This document shows, in pieces, positions 6,192-9,788 of a stretch of DNA of 9,788 bases (position 1 is its first letter; each line of letters starts with the position of its first letter). The position numbers were made by a program, and so were the translations under genes. Source of the DNA: a bacterium HR25 (GTDB lineage: Bacteria > Chloroflexota > Dehalococcoidia > SM23-28-2 > HRbin24); assembly GCA_002898615.1 (NCBI GenBank), contig BEIB01000032.1:1-9788 (forward strand), in the 5' to 3' direction. The notes beneath the pieces were generated by a model. The model had not been told where the DNA came from. It saw only the letters and a program-made list of their open reading frames with translations, and made no database searches.

Positions 6192-8255
6192 ATGACGAGC
6201 AGGCCGTCCAGCTCTATCCGCAACGTGGCCCTCATCGGCCACGGCGGCACCGGCAAGACCTCCCTGGCGGAGGCCTTGCTCTTCAGGGCCGGCGCCATCT
6301 CCCGCCTGGGGCGGGTGGAGGACGGCACCACCACCTCCGACTGGGATCCCGAGGAGCAGCGACGTCAGTTCAGCATCAACCTCTCCATCCTGCCCCTGGA
6401 GTGGGAGGGCCACAAGGTCAACCTCATCGACACCCCTGGCTATCCGGACTTCCTGGGAGAGGTCATCTGTGGCCTGCGGGCCGCCGACGCCGCCCTGGTG
6501 GTCATCGACGTCACCTCTGGCGTGCAGGTGGGTACCGAGCTCACCTGGCGCCTGGCCGATGAGCGCCGCCTCCCCCGCGCCGTGTTTCTCAGCCGGATGG
6601 ACCGGGAGAACGCCGACTTCGCCTCTGCCCTGGCCCAGGTGCAGCAGGTGTGGGGGCAGCGCTGCCTCCCCCTGCAGCTCCCCATCGGTTCCCAGCAGGA
6701 CTTCCAGGGGGTGGTGGACCTCCTCTCCATGCGGGCCTACCTGGGCGACAAGGACCAGGAGGACGATATCCCCGCCGCCCTCCAGGAGGAGGCCCAGTCC
6801 TACCGGGAGAAGCTGGTAGAGGCCGCCGCCGAGTCCGATGACGAACTCCTGGCCCGCTACCTGGAGGGGGAGGAGCTCACAGCGGAGGAGATAGTGGCCG
6901 GGCTGCGACGGGCCATCCTGGCTGGCTCCCTGGTGCCCGTCCTGGTGGGCTCCTGCACCCGGCTCCTGGGCATGGGGCCGCTCCTCTCCGCCATCTGCCG
7001 TCTCTTCCCCTCCCCCGCCGAGCTTCCCTGCTCCACCGAGGAGGGGGAAGAGCTGGTGGCCGACCCCGATGGCCCCCTGGCGGCCCTGGTCTTCAAGACG
7101 ACGGCCGATCCCTACGTGGGCCGTCTGAGCTACTTCCGCGTCTTCTCAGGCACCCTGCGGGCCGATTCCCAGGTCTGGAACCCCCGCAAGCAGGCCCTGG
7201 AGCGCATCGGCCCTGTCTACCAGGTGCGGGGCAAGGGCCAGGCCCAGGTCCCTCAGGTGACGGCCGGCGACCTGGGCGCCGTGGCCAAGCTCACCGAGAC
7301 CGTCACCGGCGACACCCTGAGCAGCCGGGAGCGGCCTCTTGTCCTTCCGGGCATCGTCTTCCCGGAGCCGGCCTTCAGCGCCGCCATTCACCCCAAGGGG
7401 AAGGCGGACCTGGACAAGATGAGCTCCGCCCTCCAGCGTATCGTGGACGAGGACCCCAGCCTGCGCCTGGAGCGCAACCCGGACACTGGGGAGACCCTTC
7501 TCTCCGGCCTGGGGGACGCCCACGTGGAGGTGGCCCTGGAGAAGATCAAGCGCAAGTTCGGCGTGGAGCTTGAGATGGCGGTGCCCCGCGTCCCCTACCG
7601 GGAGACCATCATGGCCCAGTCCACCGCCGAGTACACCCACAAGAAGCAGACGGGCGGCCACGGCCAGTACGCTCGTGTCGCCATACGGCTGGAGCCGCTG
7701 CCGCGGGGCGCTGGCTTTGAGTTCGTGGACCAGATAGTGGGCGGCGCCATACCCAAGCAGTTCATCCCCTCCGTGGAGAAGGGCGTCCAGGAGGCGATGC
7801 AGGAGGGCGTCCTGGCCCACTACCCCCTGACGGATCTGCGCGTCGTCCTCTTCGATGGCAAGGACCACCCGGTGGACTCCTCGGACATCGCCTTCAAGAT
7901 CGCCGCCGCCCACGCCCTGCGCAAGGGCGCTCTGGACGCTCGCCCGGTGCTCCTGGAGCCCATCATGCGCATGCGCATCACCGTGCCCGACGCCAACACC
8001 GGCGACATCATCAGCGACCTGAACAGCAAGCGGGCGCGGGTGCTGGGGATGAGCCCGGCCGGGCCGGGCCTCACCACGGTGGAGGCGCTGGCCCCTCTGG
8101 CGGAGGTCCAGCGCTACGCCGCCGACCTCCGCTCCCTCACCCAGGGGCGGGGCTACTACACCATGAGCTTTGACCACTACGAGGAGGTGCCGGCCCACAT
8201 CGCCCAGCGCATCATCGAGCAGGCGCAGCGGGAACGGGAGGCCCAGCGGGCCTAG
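6192..8255 (+). CDS. Elongation factor G-like translational GTPase (EF-G2 type)
   Basis: A 687-residue five-domain translational GTPase, presumably acting on the ribosome. The ATG at 6192 follows GGAGGT (6177-6182) by nine bases; upstream codons to 6132 lie in the promoter hairpin and are not coding. Domain I: P-loop GHGGTGKT (16-23, not the AHIDAGKT of the main EF-G), switch I RRQFSINLSI (57-66), DTPGYPDF (80-87), G4 as SRMD (134-137) and G5 as GSC (253-255). Domain II is at about 296-385. Domains III and IV include TGGHGQYARV (487-496) and DHPVDSSDIAFKIA (558-571), which keeps the His equivalent to E. coli His583 at the domain IV tip. Domain V begins at about 585 (PVLLEPIMRMRITVP). The P-loop and switch forms point to the EF-G2/FusA2 paralogue group and not to the main EF-G, which is usually in the str operon. 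Function in that group is poorly settled. Confidence 0.92.
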   Translation: MTSRPSSSIRNVALIGHGGTGKTSLAEALLFRAGAISRLGRVEDGTTTSDWDPEEQRRQFSINLSILPLEWEGHKVNLIDTPGYPDFLGEVICGLRAADAALVVIDVTSGVQVGTELTWRLADERRLPRAVFLSRMDRENADFASALAQVQQVWGQRCLPLQLPIGSQQDFQGVVDLLSMRAYLGDKDQEDDIPAALQEEAQSYREKLVEAAAESDDELLARYLEGEELTAEEIVAGLRRAILAGSLVPVLVGSCTRLLGMGPLLSAICRLFPSPAELPCSTEEGEELVADPDGPLAALVFKTTADPYVGRLSYFRVFSGTLRADSQVWNPRKQALERIGPVYQVRGKGQAQVPQVTAGDLGAVAKLTETVTGDTLSSRERPLVLPGIVFPEPAFSAAIHPKGKADLDKMSSALQRIVDEDPSLRLERNPDTGETLLSGLGDAHVEVALEKIKRKFGVELEMAVPRVPYRETIMAQSTAEYTHKKQTGGHGQYARVAIRLEPLPRGAGFEFVDQIVGGAIPKQFIPSVEKGVQEAMQEGVLAHYPLTDLRVVLFDGKDHPVDSSDIAFKIAAAHALRKGALDARPVLLEPIMRMRITVPDANTGDIISDLNSKRARVLGMSPAGPGLTTVEALAPLAEVQRYAADLRSLTQGRGYYTMSFDHYEEVPAHIAQRIIEQAQREREAQRA

Positions 8256-8362
8256 CCGCGATCAGGCGGTGCACTCGACGGACGAGCTGGTGCCGGGTCA
8301 GCTCTGACGGGACGTCGCTGGCGCTGGCGGACGGGGCGGGCGCCCGGCTGCGCATGAGGTGG

Positions 8363-8390
8363 AGCGTCGGCCGGCCCGGTGGCCGACGCT
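8363..8390. terminator. GC-rich hairpin between convergent genes, possible terminator
   Basis: AGCGTCGGCC (8363-8372) pairs exactly with GGCCGACGCT (8381-8390) around an 8-base loop. It lies between the ends of the EF-G-like gene (8255) and the opposing NTF2-like gene (8405), where a bidirectional terminator is expected. No U-tract follows on either strand, so termination by the hairpin alone is uncertain. The rest of 8256-8404 shows only a short GTCAG-CT-CTGAC palindrome (8297-8308). Confidence 0.45.
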
Positions 8391-8404
8391 GGGGAGATAG
8401 CTTC

Positions 8405-8716
8405 CTAGCCGCCCTGCTCCGTGGAGAGGACGTCGGCGTCGGCTATCTTCCACTCGCTGCCCAGCTTGCGCCAGACCAGGCGGGCGGTGAAGTTGGTGGG
8501 CCCCAGGTACCTGACCTGGCTGACCCAGTCTTCCCCCTCCTGGCCCACGCTCTGCACCTCGTAGCCCTGGATCTGGACGGCCATGCCGGCGCCGGCGGCC
8601 GCCTGCAGCTTTACCATCGCCTCCGGGGTCAGGTCGTTCATGAGCTGGCCGATGTCCATGGTGACGACGGCCTGGGAGAAGCGATGCACCGCCTTCTCTA
8701 CCTCTTCCTGGCTCAC
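8405..8716 (-). CDS. Small NTF2-like (SnoaL/DUF4440-type) protein
   Basis: A 103-residue soluble protein. An N-terminal helix pair (EEVEKAVHRFSQAVVTMDIGQLMNDLTPEAMVKL, as separate segments within 4-37) is followed by four strands: VQIQGYEVQSVG, WVSQVRYLG, FTARLVWRKLG and WKIADADVL. This is the order and spacing of the cystatin-like NTF2 cone, with the closing strand pattern W+I.....V common in SnoaL and DUF4440 proteins. No catalytic residues can be assigned, so the ligand or reaction is unknown. The start is GTG (8716-8714), five bases after AGGAGG. It is a single-gene unit with its own near-consensus promoter carrying a palindrome, so its expression is probably regulated. It is divergent from a lipoprotein gene. 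Confidence 0.8.
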   Translation of the reverse strand: MSQEEVEKAVHRFSQAVVTMDIGQLMNDLTPEAMVKLQAAAGAGMAVQIQGYEVQSVGQEGEDWVSQVRYLGPTNFTARLVWRKLGSEWKIADADVLSTEQGG

Positions 8717-8754
8717 GCTCGCCTCCTGTCGGTAGCTGTCTCTCCCATCGGGCC

Positions 8755-8783
8755 AATATAGAAAGCGCTTTCCCTTGTGTCAA
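8755..8783 (-). promoter_or_regulatory. Near-consensus promoter of the NTF2-like gene
   Basis: On the minus strand a perfect TTGACA (8783-8778) is followed after exactly 17 bases by TATATT (8760-8755, five of six to TATAAT). Transcription would start near 8748, about 30 bases before the GTG. It is the best sigma-70-type promoter in the window. Confidence 0.85.
8761..8772. promoter_or_regulatory. Perfect 12-bp palindrome in the promoter spacer, likely operator
   Basis: GAAAGCGCTTTC is self-complementary over all 12 bases. It fills the part of the -35/-10 spacer next to the -10 box, where a bound protein would block RNA polymerase. The central CG flanked by A and T runs resembles LacI/GalR-family operators, such as the core of the CcpA cre site. 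The actual regulator is not in the window. Confidence 0.65.
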
Positions 8784-8827
8784 TCGTATAAACGTCAGGT
8801 GCTGGGACTACCCGGCGGAGGGAAAAG

Positions 8828-8836
8828 TGCTATAAT
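8828..8836 (+). promoter_or_regulatory. Extended -10 promoter of the lipoprotein gene
   Basis: TGCTATAAT matches the extended -10 consensus exactly (TGN plus TATAAT). No convincing -35 is seen 16-18 bases upstream, which fits an extended -10 promoter. Start of transcription would be near 8843, leaving a leader of about 40 bases before the ATG at 8885. Confidence 0.7.
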
Positions 8837-8884
8837 CTCGGCCACATAGAAAGATTTAGAGGGATTCGGGAAGGGGGGACCCCT

Positions 8885-9421
8885 ATGGAGCGGTGGTTAC
8901 CGCTGGCAGCGGCCCTGTGCCTCCTCGTCGCCGCCGCTTGTGGGGGCGGCGGTGACGGCCAGGACGAATCGGTGACGGTGGACGGAGAGGTGCTCACTAG
9001 GAAGCAGTTCGAGCAGGTGAAGGAGATGGGGGCCGGCGTCCTGGACGCCATGGCCCGCCAGGACTGGGGTGACCTGTACGAGCATATGGACCGGGACACG
9101 CGCTCCGTCTGTTCGCGTCAGCACTTCGAGGGGGCGTGGCGGGATGCCTTCGAGCGGGTCCGCCAGAACCTGGGCGATGACTGGTGGGAGGAGCCCCGTG
9201 CCCTCCTGATCCAGGCGGTGGCCGCCATTAAGGCCATCACCTGGGAGGAGGTAAAGGCCGACCCCGTCCGCGTCCAGCGCCGGCTGGACAACCTCTCCCG
9301 GGGCCTCTTCGGCCCCAGCCAGGACGCCGGCCGGCAGGGCGTCTTCGAGGACGTGGTCTACGAGGACGGCAAGGCCCGCCTCCACAAGCCGCACACCTGT
9401 CAGGGGCCGCCCCAGACATAG
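8885..9421 (+). CDS. Predicted lipoprotein, possibly NTF2-like
   Basis: A 178-residue protein with a lipoprotein signal: Arg3, a hydrophobic core and a lipobox-like VAAAC with the lipidated Cys at 19, then a Gly-rich tether (CGGGGDG). The Ala at -3 is less usual than Leu. Mature residues about 40-92 (QFEQVKEMGAGVLDAM, QDWGDLYEHM, HFEGAWRDAFERV) look like the opening helices of NTF2-like proteins. The end has a strand pair FEDVVYEDGKARLHKPH (144-160 region onward). Family assignment is tentative and no active site is visible. Cys76 and Cys172 could form a disulfide. AAGGGGGG (8871-8878) lies six bases before the ATG. The gene stands alone under its own promoter, divergent from the NTF2-like gene. 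Confidence 0.8.
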   Translation: MERWLPLAAALCLLVAAACGGGGDGQDESVTVDGEVLTRKQFEQVKEMGAGVLDAMARQDWGDLYEHMDRDTRSVCSRQHFEGAWRDAFERVRQNLGDDWWEEPRALLIQAVAAIKAITWEEVKADPVRVQRRLDNLSRGLFGPSQDAGRQGVFEDVVYEDGKARLHKPHTCQGPPQT

Positions 9422-9437
9422 CTCTCCCGGCCTGATC

Positions 9438-9457
9438 GGCGGCAGGGTCACGCCGCC
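9438..9457. terminator. Hairpin after the lipoprotein gene, possible terminator
   Basis: GGCGGC (9438-9443) pairs with GCCGCC (9452-9457) around eight bases, 17 bases after the lipoprotein stop. The position suits a terminator, but there is no T-run, so the call is weak. Confidence 0.35.
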
Positions 9458-9474
9458 TGACCGGCGGGGACGTA

Positions 9475-9503
9475 TTGTCACGGGCCATCGCCCTGCCTAC
9501 ACT
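9475..9503 (+). promoter_or_regulatory. Candidate promoter of thyX
   Basis: TTGTCA (9475-9480, five of six to TTGACA) and TACACT (9498-9503, four of six to TATAAT) are separated by exactly 17 bases. The start would be near 9510, about 36 bases before the thyX ATG. Confidence 0.6.
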
Positions 9504-9510
9504 GTAGGCA
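9494..9510. promoter_or_regulatory. TGCCTAC-ACT-GTAGGCA palindrome over the -10 of thyX
   Basis: Two perfect 7-bp arms flank a 3-base centre and cover the whole -10 box and the expected start site. This is the geometry of a repressor operator. I do not recognise it as a known box; it does not look like NrdR or LexA sites known to me. Confidence 0.6.
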
Positions 9511-9513
9511 AGC

Positions 9514-9532
9514 CGCGCCCCCGGCGGGCGCG
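9514..9532 (+). promoter_or_regulatory. Leader hairpin just before the thyX RBS
   Basis: CGCGCCC (9514-9520) pairs with GGGCGCG (9526-9532) around CCGGC. It would form at the very 5' end of the thyX transcript, six bases before GGGAG (9539-9543), and could influence mRNA stability or initiation. Confidence 0.45.
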
Positions 9533-9545
9533 ACTCGTGGGAGCT

Positions 9546-9788
9546 ATGGAGATCATCCGGGAGCCTCGGGTCTACCTGGTAGGCCGTCAGACGGTGGATG
9601 AGGCGGCCATCGATGACTTCCTGCGCCAGTACGGCCTCTCCTGGCAGACGGACACGGAGGTGGGGGCGGAACGGCTGGTGGAGGCGGGGGGCCGCGTCTG
9701 CTACCTCTCCTTCGGCAAGGGGCGCAAGAGCAACGCCGAGTACATCGCCAACCTGATAGGCCAGAAGCACGGTTCGGTCCTGGAGCAC
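9546..9788 (+). CDS. thyX: Flavin-dependent thymidylate synthase ThyX, 3' end outside window
   Basis: Makes dTMP from dUMP using FAD, NADPH and methylene-tetrahydrofolate; it replaces ThyA in organisms that carry it. Only the first 81 residues are visible. They open with MEIIREPRVYLVGRQ, typical of ThyX, followed by a helix (AIDDFLRQYG), GGRVCYLSF (48-56) and IGQKHGSVLEH (71-81), a diagnostic block of the family that ends at the window edge. The RHRxxS flavin/dUMP motif would lie just beyond it. GGGAG is only two bases before the ATG, a short spacing, but the family N-terminus supports this start. The gene appears to have its own regulated promoter. Confidence 0.93.
   Translation, partial: MEIIREPRVYLVGRQTVDEAAIDDFLRQYGLSWQTDTEVGAERLVEAGGRVCYLSFGKGRKSNAEYIANLIGQKHGSVLEH

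Noticed and set aside
7146..8198. Minus-strand 350-codon open frame opposite the EF-G-like gene
   Set aside because: Antisense of a strongly conserved coding region; no domain recognised.
8298..8783. Minus-strand 161-codon open frame overlapping the NTF2-like gene
   Set aside because: It would start inside the promoter's -35 box and has a low-complexity translation; the 103-residue frame has a good RBS and a recognisable fold.

Overview
The window looks like a piece of a GC-rich bacterial chromosome. It carries eight protein genes plus the 5' part of a ninth, and most are housekeeping genes. The set suggests Chloroflexota, tentatively Dehalococcoidia or a relative. The pointers are the run rsmD, coaD and a short coiled-coil protein, a second EF-G-like factor, a ThyX-type thymidylate synthase, and lipoprotein and NTF2-like genes typical of GC-rich bacteria. 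This assignment is from memory of gene neighbourhoods and is not a computed phylogeny. I see no tRNA, rRNA, CRISPR, transposase or phage gene, and no non-coding stretch longer than 300 bases.

Layout. (1) Positions 2-2294, plus strand: the 3' three quarters of leuS, then a small SRPBCC-fold protein four bases later. (2) Positions 2291-6013, minus strand: a tight operon read right to left. It holds a membrane-anchored protein related to family 18 glycoside hydrolases with a broken catalytic motif, then rsmD (16S rRNA methyltransferase), coaD (coenzyme A synthesis) and a coiled-coil protein. The coiled-coil gene appears to start at an ATC codon behind a perfect ribosome binding site. Its stop codon shares a CTAG palindrome with the stop of the SRPBCC gene. 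(3) Positions 6014-6191: a divergent control region with a perfect 13-bp inverted repeat next to the -10 box of the rightward gene. (4) Positions 6192-8255, plus strand: an EF-G-like GTPase whose guanine-specificity motif reads SRMD instead of NKxD. (5) Positions 8256-8404: a convergent gap with a strong hairpin. (6) Positions 8405-9421: a small NTF2-like protein (minus) and a lipoprotein (plus), divergent over 168 bases that hold two good promoters. One promoter has a perfect 12-bp palindrome between its -35 and -10 boxes. (7) Positions 9422-9788: a control region with a 7-3-7 palindrome over the -10 box and a leader hairpin, then the start of thyX.

The genes fall mainly into translation (leuS, rsmD, the EF-G paralogue) and cofactor or nucleotide synthesis (coaD, thyX), with two cell-surface proteins of unknown role (the GH18-like protein and the lipoprotein). 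I found no convincing new multi-gene system. The most useful leads are the ATC start, the two promoter-embedded palindromes, the altered G4 motif of the EF-G paralogue and the GH18-like protein that has probably lost catalysis.
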